Assembly: GCA_035578175.1 (NCBI GenBank)
Contig: JAQMRL010000003.1
Coordinates: 86,778,469 to 86,842,468, forward strand
Reading direction: 5' to 3'
DNA length: 64,000 nucleotides
Source of the DNA: Catonia carolina
Lineage: Eukaryota; Arthropoda; Insecta; Hemiptera; Achilidae
Shown: positions 13,126-25,800 of the stretch, piece after piece
How the letters are laid out: every line of letters begins with the position of its first letter
How positions within the stretch are numbered: position 1 is the stretch's first letter
Notes under the pieces: generated by a model
What the model saw: the letters and a program-made list of their open reading frames with translations, nothing else
Told to the model about the DNA's origin: nothing
Databases searched by the model: none
Made by a program: the position numbers and the translations under genes

Positions 13126-13746
13126 CTATTGTAGTTACAAATTTAATTAATAAAAGATAAAACACGTAATTATTTTACGGTAATGGAAAGAGCTAATTCA
13201 CGAAAAAATAATCAATATTACAGGTAATTAAAAGGACGCAAGTCAGTAACCCAAACGGGCGGATATGAATATACAAGAAAATTAATATAAATAATGTAGC
13301 CTATAAAATCAAATTCCTTTAACAATCAACCAAAAAGGAAACCCACAAAAATTACATGATAATAAAGGTTCCAAACCATAACTAAAAAAAACAAATTAGA
13401 CAAACAAAACATTAGAAAAATAAACAAAAATTCACTTCGATCAATAAATTTTTTTAGACTCTGAAAATGAGGTCGTATTTTTCACAGGAAGGACTCAAGA
13501 CATGGGCTCAGCGGTTTGTCTTCTATTATACAATATTAAAATATTAATATCGAATAAGGTAGCAAATGTCATAAATAAACTGGAACACACTTGTCTTTTG
13601 TGCTGATAAACAACTAAACATATAATACTTTACAAACAAACGCACATACAAAAACAAAAGAACTATGATGAAAGATATTTAAAAATTAACGATACCAGAT
13701 TTGAAGTTCGAGACCTGTACACACTGAAGTTAATAATTACATCCTC

Positions 13747-13833
13747 TTACACTGTAGCCATTTTGTTTTTTAGAATGGATAAAACTTCTTCAGCTTCTTC
13801 TTGAAGTGTTTCAGCAGTGGTCATTAATTTCAA
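13747..13833 (-). CDS. HELQ: HELQ exon 15 (stop codon)
   Basis: Last exon [18 protein letters not shown] to KMATV and TAA at 13,749-13,747. The acidic terminal helix matches the C-terminus of other HELQ proteins. Acceptor TATTCTCAG. Confidence 0.92.
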   Translation of the reverse strand: MKLMTTAETLQEEAEEVLSILKNKMATV

Positions 13834-16800
13834 CTGAGAATAAAAAAACAAATAGTACTGTTAATATTAATAACAATTCACTATTGGGAACTGTTATTCT
13901 TCAGATGGAAAATTAGAAAAATAATGCAAAAAGTAACCATTTCTTCCAGAATGTGAGAAGCCTAGTTTGTAATCAAGTAGTTCCCATGTATTTGTAAGAA
14001 AATTATATGTAATACATATTCTGTGCCAATACTGACTAACAGCAGAGACATGGATATGTGGAAGAAATTAAGTTAAAAATGAGTATGTTAGGAAAGACAA
14101 TAAGGTCTGTTTTTAAATAAGAAGAAAAATACTATATATATTAAAATATGTTTTCCATATTCTACATACTTTTGTCAACTTTTCTACATAATTTCCATTT
14201 TTGTTCAAACATTTGTCACCGCTCAACAAGTTTTTGAATTCCGACATTTAAGAAATCTGCCGCTTGTGAAAAAGCCCAATCCATGACCATAGTTTTCGTT
14301 TCTTCATCATCATTGAACCATTAACCACCAAGGAACTCCTTTCAGTACTGAAACAAGTGAAAATTATTGGGTCCAATATCTGAACTGTAAGGTGGATGAA
14401 CCAGTTGTTCCCATTCAAAAAACCTGATTAGAACTTGCTTCCTCATGTTCATGCACAAACATATAGTCTTAACAAATCTTTTGAATGGAAACAACTGGAT
14501 CATCGACCTAATGGTCCAGCCTTTGCAGCCAGTGATTTTCACTTGTTTCAGTACCTCAGAGTTCCTTGGTGGTCAACAATTCAATGACAATAAAGAAGTG
14601 AAAACTGCATCATGGATGGGGCTTCTTCACAGGCGCCAGAATTCTTTGACGGAATTTAAAAACTTGTTGAGCGGCATGACAAATAATGTTTGAAAAAATG
14701 CAAATTAGAATACAGAAAAAAAACATACTTTAATATTTATAGTAATTTTCTTATTATTAAAAAACGGGCGTTATTAAAAAAACCTGGTGTGAAACACTCA
14801 CACAACTTTCTCTAGCCAATGCAAATAAATAACAATAATCCTAACATTAGTAATAAACAAAAAACTAACCTCAATAAACATAACCTAATTTTAATCGTGA
14901 GTGAAAGACGCAAAATGAAAATCAACTTCAGTTTGGCTTAAAAATACAGAAAATCACTTTCACACTAAACTATTCTCTGTAGAGAAAAATGTTTTAAATA
15001 AAAGTTGTAGATCTTTTAATTTTCTATAAATTTTATTACATACACTTTTGTCATAAAATACATACTAAGGCCAAAATCTTAAAAAAAATCGATTTTTCAC
15101 ATGTTTTCGTGAGAAAAAAAACATAAAATCGCTAATTGCTGCTAAACTAAGCGTTATACAAAAAAAATGTTGTAAATAAAAGTTGTAGGATTTTAAATTC
15201 TCTACAACTTTTATTATATAAATTTTTGCGGTAAAATGTATATTAAAGTCGCAATTTTAAAAAAACAATTTTTTTATGTAAAAACAGCCTCACCAAGAAT
15301 TTCAGCAAACATGGCGCCTACCCTATCTTGTAGAGCATAAAAAATTTAGTAAACCAGGCGATTTCAAAAAAAATTGTAGGACCAGTTTTTGAGAAAATCA
15401 CAAAAAAGTGACAAATTACACAAATAAACTACTACTTCCGATTGACCGATTTTGATGAAAATGTTCATGTCGGGTCCGGTAGTGGTATGTAACTTAAGTT
15501 TCAAGTTTGTACGATGTTCCGTTCTTGAGATATTTTGTATACACACACCAGACACACAGACCAATCGCTAAAAACATGTTTTTTGGGTTCAGGGGGGTCT
15601 GAAAACGTGAAGATCCTGTGAAAACTCGATTTTGAAAAATCAACATGAAAACAATACTTTCCTTCCTATATATTCATATAAGCAAGAGAAAGTAAAAATA
15701 CCCCATAATATTTGCTTATTGTTTGTTACAGCTGTTAGTACCTTACCATGATACAAAACCATGACGCAAGTTATATTTAAGAACGCAAAGAGGCTTCCCA
15801 GCCAACTTAATATACACAACAGACAAATGCTATAAGAAGTTAAGTAACACTGGTTGGGTGACAAACTTTGTAAAGTGACCAGTTGTCAGTCAGACATGAT
15901 TGTGCTTCACAGGCACACCCATTCAAATCTACATCAAGACTAGGTAAGTCTACAAGCAATAAAAAAACAACATGGTTGGCAATAATGTTTAGTTCCTGAT
16001 AATTATAAAAAACTGAAAGATAGAACAAATATAAAACTTAAAAAATGAATTATTTCAAATATATTTTCATATAAATTTAAAAGGTGATAAAGCAATTGAC
16101 TAACAAGTAACTACAACTAACTTACAAGTAAAATTCAAAGATGATAATTTAATCAGAGAAGCTGCTTGCCATCTATACCACTAAACAAGAACAGAAATGA
16201 TAAATTTAAACTAGTTTTATATTAATACAACCGAATGGAATGACCATTCTGAATTTTTATTTTTTTGATTACTCTGAAGAAGGTGGTACCACCAAAACGA
16301 TCATAATTTTTTAAACACAAACTAAATAGAAACCAAAAAAAGAGATAAGAAATAATCATTCATACTATAATTTATAAATTTAATAGTTGGCAGGATGCAT
16401 AACAAGGATTTGTTCGTAAAGGTAAAAATAATACAAAATGTAATATTCACCTTCGCAGCAGCAACAATTTGATGAGCTACACGACGAGGTAGATGAGCAA
16501 TAGCTTTTACAAGTGCTTGCGGTTCAGCATTTGCAATTATATTAACAGTCTTAAATCCTGCCTCATAAAGTTGACGAGCTCGACCCTGTAATAAAAAAAT
16601 TAAATGTTCAAGTTAAGTTCACACAATTAAAACTACAATACATTTACAATAATATATGGATCAGAATGTATATTTTACCAGAAGTGAGAAATTTAAAAAA
16701 AAGATACATAATATAGGTTAAGAAGTAATAAAAAGATTATATACACAAGAATAGAAAAGATGACAGACTGTAAGAGAATAAGAAAAATTCAGTTTTATGG

Positions 16801-19800
16801 TTACATCTACAGAGTAGACCAGAAAGATTTCAAGTTATTTGATTAACGTAAAAATTACAAAACACAGAAGATATTTCTCGTAGAAAATGAAAAATACGAG
16901 GGTTATCCAGAAAAAAACCTCCGTTTATGTGTAGCAGGAAAAGTAGTGCGCATAGCGCGGCCGAGTTGATATCACTGCGCGCAGTGATTCAGTACGCTTC
17001 TAACTGTGCAAGGCGGAGCATCATACGTTCGTGCATTGTCCTTTTATAACCTCAAAACATGAGTGCCGTAATAGAAAATCCCGCCAAGTGTGAATTGCGT
17101 GGTGTTATAAGATTTCTGTGGACAAAAAATCTCTCAGCGGCCGAAATTCATCGTGAATTGTGTGCGGTTTATGGCCCAAACATTATGAGTGAAGGTGTAG
17201 TCCGTCAATGGGTGCATATTATTAAAAATGGAAGAACAAATGTTCACGATGATGAAAGAAGTGGTAGGCCTTCTCTTGTCACTGACGACCTAGAGAACAA
17301 ATTGAATGAGAAAGTTCGTGAGGACAGTCATTTCACAATCTCGGAACTTTCTCATCATTTTCCTGAAATTTCTTGGAGTCTCGTACACGAGATAGTGACA
17401 GAAAAACTAGGCTACCATAAGTCTTGCGCTCGTTGGGTACCAAAACTGCTGACCAATGACCACAAAACAAAAAGAATGAGTTCTGCCATAGACTTTCTTT
17501 CTCAGTATGACTTTGAAGGAGAAGAATTTTTGAACAGGATTGTTACTGGCGATGAGACTTGGGTAGCCTACGAGAATACTGAGACAAAACAGCAGTCAAT
17601 GCAATGGAGACAAACCGCTCCTCCAAACAAGCCAAAGAAAGTCCGTCAAACTTTATCGACGAGGAAACTTATGGCTACTGTTTTTTGGGATGCTAAGGGC
17701 ATCTTACTCGTTGATTTTATGGAACGTGGAACGACCATCACTTCTGCTGTCTACTGTGAAACTTTAAACAGACTAAGAAGAGCGATCCAAAATGAGCGTC
17801 ATGGCCTTCTGACACGTGGTGTTGTGTTTGTGCATGACAACGCTCGCCCTCGTACAGTTTGAAGAACAAATGAACTTTTGGCCAAGTTTAAATGGGACGT
17901 TTTCGATCATCCCCCATACAGCCCGGACTTGGCTCCTAGTGACTTTCACCTGTTCCCGAACATGAAGCAGTGGCTTGCATCTCAGCCGTTCGCCAACGAC
18001 GAAGAGCTTCAAAACACCGTGAATGGTTGGCTACATTCACAGGCGGCAGATTTTTATGCAGAGGGTATTTCAAAGACTGTTCCAAGGTACGACAAGTGCT
18101 TGAATCTGTTTGGCGACTATGTCGAAAAATAGAGAAAAACTGTAGTTTTAATATGTATATAATAAAGTATCTTCACTCACTTGCTTTTTATTTCAAAACA
18201 CAGGTTATTTTCTGGATAACCCTCGTATAATAAAGGAGAGAGAGGTGAAATAAATAGGATAAAGTGAAAACTTTAACAGGCAAGGGAAAGATGCACAATA
18301 ACAATGAGACGAGAAAACAGTGAGAAAAATTTTGTGGTTCTAAGTAGGCAGCAACAATAAAAAGAAATATTTTTTTCTGTAGGTATCCTTGATCAATATT
18401 TTGTATAATTACAAACAGCAAAATTAAAGAGAAAGGGTGAACAGTAGGGAGAGATAAACAATACAACAAAGTATTAAACATTCATTTTGAAATCAAACAG
18501 CAATGTCTGAATGGAAAGTAATATTTGCATTATGAAGAAAATGAAAATAATTTCTTAACACATTCAAGATAATTTATGTGCCACCCTAAACACAACAGTA
18601 GACTTCAAACTGTTACGTCCTGATAAGGCACAAGAAAATATTAACCTATTACGTCACCTACAACAGTCTCACAACTTTCAATTAAGCACTCGTTTCATGT
18701 CTACATACTCATCAGTTCTTTCATTAACCCTTCTGAATTAAGGTACCTTGGTAACCCTTTCCTCTTTTTCATTTGTTTTTTTTATAAATTACCATAAAAA
18801 TGGGAAAAATTTCAAAGGCTTACTTACAGTTTGAGGAAAATGCTGGTCAGTAAAATGCAGAAGGAGACTGCTTAAAAGTTTAATTACACCTTGTTTCCAG
18901 TTTTGATAAATGGTGCAGGAAGTCTGACCATGACTATCCAGCAGATGTCAAGAATAGCGGCTGCTGATATGAGATTATTTAAACCTTTAGTACCCTTTGA
19001 TTGCTGGACCATTAAAAAAATACAGTAGAATTTCGGTAGTCCGGCCGTGCAATAGTCCAGCACCTCCAGTAATCCGGCCCTTAAAATATTAGGCCTAAAA
19101 ATATGAAACCTCACCCAGGACAGATTTTGGTAAAATATTTTAATTGAATAATGGAAATCAACTCGACCTAATTACGTTGGATTTAATGTAACTTGTATGT
19201 TTAGGATTTGATTAAAGAAAGGAATAAACAGACCCTTAATTATTGTTAAAGGGAATAATTTTTGGCCTTTTATCCAAAACCCAGAACTGGGTCATACTCT
19301 ATACTTCATGCTGAACTGACAACGAAACAAAATTCTCAGAACACGAGCACCCCCACACCACACTAGGCGATGCCAATAGCTGATAATTATGTTTAGTACA
19401 ATGACTACAGAAGTACTCAGCAAACCTTTTTTAATAGTTAATTTAATTTAAAATCACATAGAAATCAATGCATATTCATTTTTTGTTTAAATTTACAATT
19501 TATAGATCCAAAATTCCAACACATCCAGTAATCCGGCATTTTCAGTAATACGGCACTCTCTTAGTCCCGATCAGGCCGAACTACTGAGATTCTACTGTAA
19601 TGATATTAGGCATCTATGCCAACCCATAACAGACAAGAAGAGTCTTAAATTATTTGCTCAATCTGTTAGTTCAAGAGCAACAAACAATAGTTCTGTTTCT
19701 TATCACATGGTCGGCCAATTAAATGACTGAATCATTAAAGAACAGAAGAGGTACAGGTGTAAAATACACTAGTCAGAGTTATCTTCTTACAGAGATGAAT

Positions 19801-22800
19801 TTCATTACACAGCCAGACCCTGTGGTGAATGAAGTGAAGGTATCATTTGCAGGGTGAAAAGTAGATGCTTTTCGGAGGCTCTGGCATGCTGATAAGCATT
19901 CTTTTCCACTCAGTACAAAAGGCAAAGGTAAACCACCTCACTCCTCATTTTACTTAGTAAAACTTCTAGAAGTTCAAACTAACCTATTGGCTGATGACCT
20001 AAACAACAACACAGGCATGAATGCCAGGGGTGATATCAACCATTTGGAAATAAAAGTATTAAGTGACATATTAATTTATTGCAGAAGGCAGATGATCACA
20101 CATTCAAACATGAGTTCTTACAAACCAATCTTAAAAATATTAAAATAAATAATATAAATATTATAACACAAGCTGTCGGTCTTCATTGAGACATAATTCC
20201 TGAAAATTATGAAGGAAAGAAGACACATTTAATTTAGGTACGGAATTAGACCAAAAATTTAAACTTAAATTTTTTTGGATTGCCTTCAAATTAAGTACCA
20301 GACTACAACTTAATAAAATTTTTTCAAAAAGTTTTATTATGGCTGCGTTAATATTTTTAGTTTTTAGCTACCCTAATACATAACAAAACAAAGGATTACA
20401 ATAATGTACATAAAGTTTACAACAATTAAACAATTGTATTAACTTGTTTACAGTATTCTACATGAATTGTATTTTTTAATTTAAAAATTAACTTTGAATA
20501 TTTATAAATTTTATAAATTTAAGAGTTTTTGTGTTTTTGTCATTAGCGCAAGCTTTGTAAGTGTACGATAAGTGAAATTGTCTCAATACAATGTTTAAGG
20601 TAGGACATTCTACAAGGATGTTGTACAGCTAATTTTGTGTTGCAGTGTCTACATTTTTATTAGAATCTTGTTTCGCCATGAAGTGACTGTGTGTCAGTTT
20701 AGTGCGACCAATTCATAGTCACATAAGTGTCACTTGGTCACTTTGGTATGTTACGAAAAATTTCTGATTGTAAGTCTCGAGTGTCAGTCTGTGCTATAAT
20801 TAGGTTAGTTGTAGAAGTCTTCCACTGTTCATTCCAAATAGCAGCTAATAGCAGCTTATCATGGTTTAATTTTATCTCATGTCAGGTATGCCATATTAAT
20901 ATGGGGTAATTCATCACAGTGTAACATGGAAAGAGTTTTTAAAATACAGAAAAAAGCTGTTAGGTGTATGATGGGAGACAAACACCTTACCTCATGCAGA
21001 TCACTATTTTAATATGTGATTATAACTATTATAATTATGTAATATAATGTGACTACATTATATCTAACTATACCAATCATATAAAAGAAGAAAAACATAA
21101 ATTTGGTAAAATAGATGAACATTTCAATATAATAGAACAATGTAATATAGAAAATAAAAATAAAATTGAAAAATATGAGATGTTCCACATTTATAAATAT
21201 TTAAAAGAGCAAAAGCAGGACATTTTGAATGAACAGGTGAAATTTAGGAATGATGAAGTGATATTGACTGCTGCTGCTATCTACAGTAAATATGAGAAGG
21301 GATAAATTAAAATAAATTAATTTTAAATCAGTTTTATACAAGTGACTGAAGATGTATCATCTTCTATAGATTTTTAATAAATAATGTTTTTAGTTTCAAT
21401 TATATGTTATTTACTCTGATGATGGTGGATCCACCGAAACACGTGTAAGTGAAAATTGAAATAAAGGTGACGCAGTTTAAAAAGAAGGTTAGTGAAATTA
21501 TTGTATTAATTCATTATATGAAATAGAACTATTTTAATAGCTGCAATTGCTCACAGTTCCTTCTTTGTATATTTTTTAAGTTATGTACATAGTAAAGCAA
21601 AATACCTTTTTACAGAATTTAGATATTCACAACCACTACACAAGAAACAGAATTGATTATTATGTTGCTAATCACAACACTAAATTGTTTGAACAAAAAC
21701 CAACTTATGTAGGTAGAAAATACATCAATAAATTGCCACAAGGTTTAAAAAGTTGTGACAATTTAAGTCATTTTAAAAAAAAGCTGAAACAATACTTGAT
21801 TGAGAAAACATTTTACAGTGTGCACAAATTCCTTTCTAAATAGTTTTTGGTTGAAAAGTATTTAACTTCTAATTAAACAAATATTGTGTACTATTTGATA
21901 CAAAGTGGTTCATAACAAGCCTACTGAGTTAAGCAGTAGTGGAAACAAATAATTGGTAAGTGATGAATTTATCATTGTATTTATCTTTTTAATTTTGTGT
22001 GCTATTTGATACAAAGGGGTTCATGAAAAGCCTACTGAAGCAAGCAGTAGCAGAAACAAATTTTTGAAGGTAAGTGATGAATTTATCATTGTGCTTAACT
22101 TTTTATTTATCAGTTTTATCTTGAAATGTCCTATACTCCCTTTTGAAGTCTCCTGGATGCAAAAAAATAAATAAATAAATTTAACTAGTTTTTGAACACC
22201 TTCTGTTGGTCTCTATGAGAAGATTTATTTATTCTGTTGTAGCAGGTAGTAGAACGTTTGGCTGCTTGATCAGCTTTCTTGTTCCTTTTGAATCCTCAGT
22301 AGGAAGGGATCCACAGAAGAATTACTGTAATTTTCATTTTACTTTTGGTGCTATGACAACAAATGAAGGATCTGACAATAAAATCTAAAATTATTTTATT
22401 ACTAGAAACTGTATTATATAGGAAAACATATATTGAAATATACAGACCAATTTAACAGCTGGAAGTTCCATTAAGGGAATTAATTCAGGTTTACAACAAT
22501 GCGATAGTCGACTAGTAATTTCTACTAATAATCTCCTAAAGCACCACATATCTTCCAGTTCCTGAAAGTCAAATACAAATGATTAGTACTAACATAAAAA
22601 TTGTTATATTTTATTAAAAGTAACAGTTAAAACTTGTCACTAAAAAAGTTTTAAATTTCATTTATGATGTTATCTCTCTTTTAAATATTACAATTAACAG
22701 AATAATCATAAATTATTCTAAACATAACGCCATTAAAAATATTCGTATACTTCTCCCAAGGATAAAAAATTTCAGAAATAATTTTGTTAACAAATTTTTG

Positions 22801-25800
22801 AAATAATTATTAAAACAGTAATTAAATTTAAAAAATTTGGTGTGAAACACTCACACTGCCAATGTAAATGTCTCTCTTGTCACGTAAATTCTTTAAAATA
22901 TAACCTAGTTTTAATCATGAGTGAATAATGCTAAATGAAAATCAACCTCTGCTTACAATGAAATAGAAACATGTATAACTAAAATACTCGCAGTCAGTGT
23001 ACAGTAAAACATGAGTCCTCTTAAATTTTTACTTTCTCTTGCCTATATGAATATACAGGAAGGAAAATATTGTTTTCATGTTGATTTTTCGAAATAGAGT
23101 TTTCACCGGATCTTCAAGTTTTCAGATCCCCTGAATCCAAAAAACATGTTTTTAGCAATTGGTCTGAATGGGTGTGTGTGTGTGTGTGTGTGTGTGTGAG
23201 AACAAAATATCTCAAGAACGGAACATTGTAAGAACTTGAAACTTAAGTTAGAAACCACTAGAGGACCTGACGTGAACATTTTCATCAAAATCGGTCAACC
23301 GGAAGTAGCAGTTTATTCGTGCCATTTCTCACTTTTTTGTGATTTTCTCAAAAATGGCTCTTATGATTTTTTTTTTAAATCCCCTCATTTAATAATTTTT
23401 AATGCTCTGCAAGATTAGGCGCCATATCTGCTGAAATTCTTGGGGAGGCAGTTATCTCGTAAAAAAAATTGTTTTTTAAGATTGCGGCTTTAATACGCAT
23501 TTTAGCGCAAAAACGTATATAATAAAAGCTGTAGAGAATTTAAAATCCTACAACTTTTATCTCAAACATTTTTTTGTGTAATGCTTAGTTTAGTGGCAAT
23601 TAGCGATTTTCTGTTTTTTTTCTCATGAAAGTGTAAAAAAATTAATTTTTTAAGATTTCAGCCTTAGCATGAAATTGACATTTTATGACAGAAGTTTACA
23701 TTATCAAATTTATAGGAAATTAAAAAATCTACAACTTTTATTTAGAACATTTTTCTCTACAGAGCGTAGTTTAGCAAGAAAGAGTGATTTCCGTATTTTT
23801 AAGCCAAACTAAGGTTGATTTTAATTTTGCGGCTTTCACTCATGATTAAAATTAGGTTAGTTTTTTGTTTATTTTTAATGTTTTATTACTAATGTTAGGG
23901 TATATTGTTAATTATTTGGCAAGAGAAAGTCATGTGAGTGTTTCACACCAGATTTTTAAATTAACAGAAAACAAAATCATACTTCACAAAACCGAGTAGC
24001 AGATGCAGCAAATGAAACAGCTGAATTTAGAAGTGTATGGACCAAACCTCGTGTTATTTGATAAAACTCTGAAACTTCCCACACACTTTTCTCATTCCAT
24101 AAATCATGAAGAATACAACTTAAGTAGAATCTGTGTACTTTCTCTTGGACATTATTCTGAAAAAAATACACACAAATAACAGACACAAGAAAAATCTTAT
24201 TTAATAACTTGGTTTGAAAATCCAGAAAATTTAAGAACAATATTTAAAAAACCTTTTATACAGAATTAATAACACCAAACAATATGATGGTGAAGATATC
24301 AAGCACAAAACAAAATACAAAAATGTATTGATAAAAATACAGGCAATGAGTTTACTAGTCAATGGTTTAATACAAGGGTCATTCGTAAGGTAAGGTCCGA
24401 TTTTGTATAAAAAAATTAACCACAACAGATTAGATCAAAAACCTTGTTTTATTTAATTCCTGACGTCGTAATCTATTTTTCTACATAGTTTCCAATTTTT
24501 TTTAAACATTTATCATAACATTCTACAAGCTTTTGAATACCAGTGTCGTAGAACTCTGCCGCCTGCGAATATAACTAGTCATGAGCAGCTTCTTTCACCT
24601 CGTCATCAGAGTTGAAGCGCTTACCGCCGAGAAACTCCTTCAGGTAGCGAAACAAGTGAAAGTCGCTTGGCACCAAGTCGTGAATCGCCGATTTTTCACG
24701 AATCTTTTCTTCAATGGCTTTGACCAAATCTTCCGTGATCACTGATGGTCGGCCAGATCGCGGTTCATCATGGACATTGTTTCTTCCCTCCTTGAAAGCT
24801 CTCACCCACTTGCGCACTTTACTGTCACTCATTGCATTAAGGCCATACACGTCACTTATCTGTCGATGAATATCTACTGCACAAACGTTCCTTGCTGTCA
24901 AAAAACGAATCACTGACTGTATTTCGCAGTCGGCGGGATGATCAATTGTCTTAAACATCTTAAAGATGCACAGTAAACAACACACAATAAAGATACTACT
25001 GCAAATGGCGTAGTTTCATACGCAAGGCATGCTGGGAGTCGTCGCGCATGCACATTGCGCTGTTCGCTCGCCGTGTGGCTAGCTACCGCGATTCGGACCT
25101 TACTTTACGAATGACCCTCGTACATCTTAACCAATGTGTTACCAGGGATATCTGAACTTGTGTATAAAATACCTACCCTTTTTCAAGATGTGAACATGTT
25201 GTTTTTCAAAACAACATTTCTATTAATTAACAATATTTTAATGATTTTTAAAACTTTGAGTTATCTTTGTATTTGAATGTAGTACTATATTCTTAGTACG
25301 TTTAATGGGCGATTATAAATTTACCTGATTGATTCACATTTTTACTTAAAATCATATACTCACCAAAAAAAGGATTCAATTCTGAAGAAGACTACATACA
25401 TACTACACAACTGTTATGGCACTTCCTAGCCATCAAAGCACGTAAATTTTCTGTTTTGAAGATGTAACTGGAATGACTGTTTTCAATGCTCCTTCCTGGG
25501 TGGACTGAATGGCTAGGAATTTATAGAACTTCAGCTAATTAATTGTAAATTGATAAATAAATGTATAACAAATCGATCAATTTCGCATAATGTACTATTA
25601 TTACAAAAATTATAGTGAACATCAAATAATATAAATCAATAACACATTAGTTTTGATAAATGATTTTTATAGTTACGAAATTGTCTCTCCTTGAAATATG
25701 AAAGTTTACAGCTGTTAGTTTTTTTTTTTTAAGTTAACTTAAAGTTGAATCAACAACTCAGTTATTAGCGACTACGGTGGATTTTAACTTGTGAAAATTC

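Larger units (their letters stand above)
21015..21527 (+). mobile_element. Penelope-like element 3' end inserted in jockey, 12-bp target duplication
   Basis: ACTATTTTAATA occurs at 21,003-21,014 and again at 21,528-21,539, bounding a 513-bp insert. The frame 21,051-21,305 encodes [32 protein letters not shown] and ILNEQVKF, resembling the GIY-YIG endonuclease C-terminus of Penelope-like elements (H...H-FG, E-x-IYK, LLNEQ). The hammerhead-like motif follows about 105 bp after the stop. The 5' part of the element is missing. Confidence 0.75.
20840..22182 (+). pseudogene. jockey-like LINE, C-terminal RT fragment and 3' UTR, split by an insertion
   Basis: The left part (20,850-21,010) reads [20 protein letters not shown] and [17 protein letters not shown]. 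The right part reads LTVPSLYIF at 21,547 and, after a frameshift, [13 protein letters not shown] and a C-terminus [13 protein letters not shown] with TAG at 21,841-21,843. This is the conserved tail of jockey reverse transcriptases. A Penelope-like unit (21,015-21,527) interrupts it and the frame rejoins across the 12-bp target duplication. The 3' UTR holds a tandem duplication (21,887-21,983 and 21,993-22,094) and ends in an AAAT-type tail. Confidence 0.85.

Noticed and set aside
18188..18481. 97-codon gene (-)
   Set aside because: Starts within ordinary intron sequence and runs into the mariner terminal inverted repeat; leucine/phenylalanine-rich because of T-rich DNA.
23170..23198. CRISPR-like or satellite array in the (GT)n and (CA)n tracts of family J
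   Set aside because: Simple dinucleotide microsatellites at the same internal position of each copy; no spacers.
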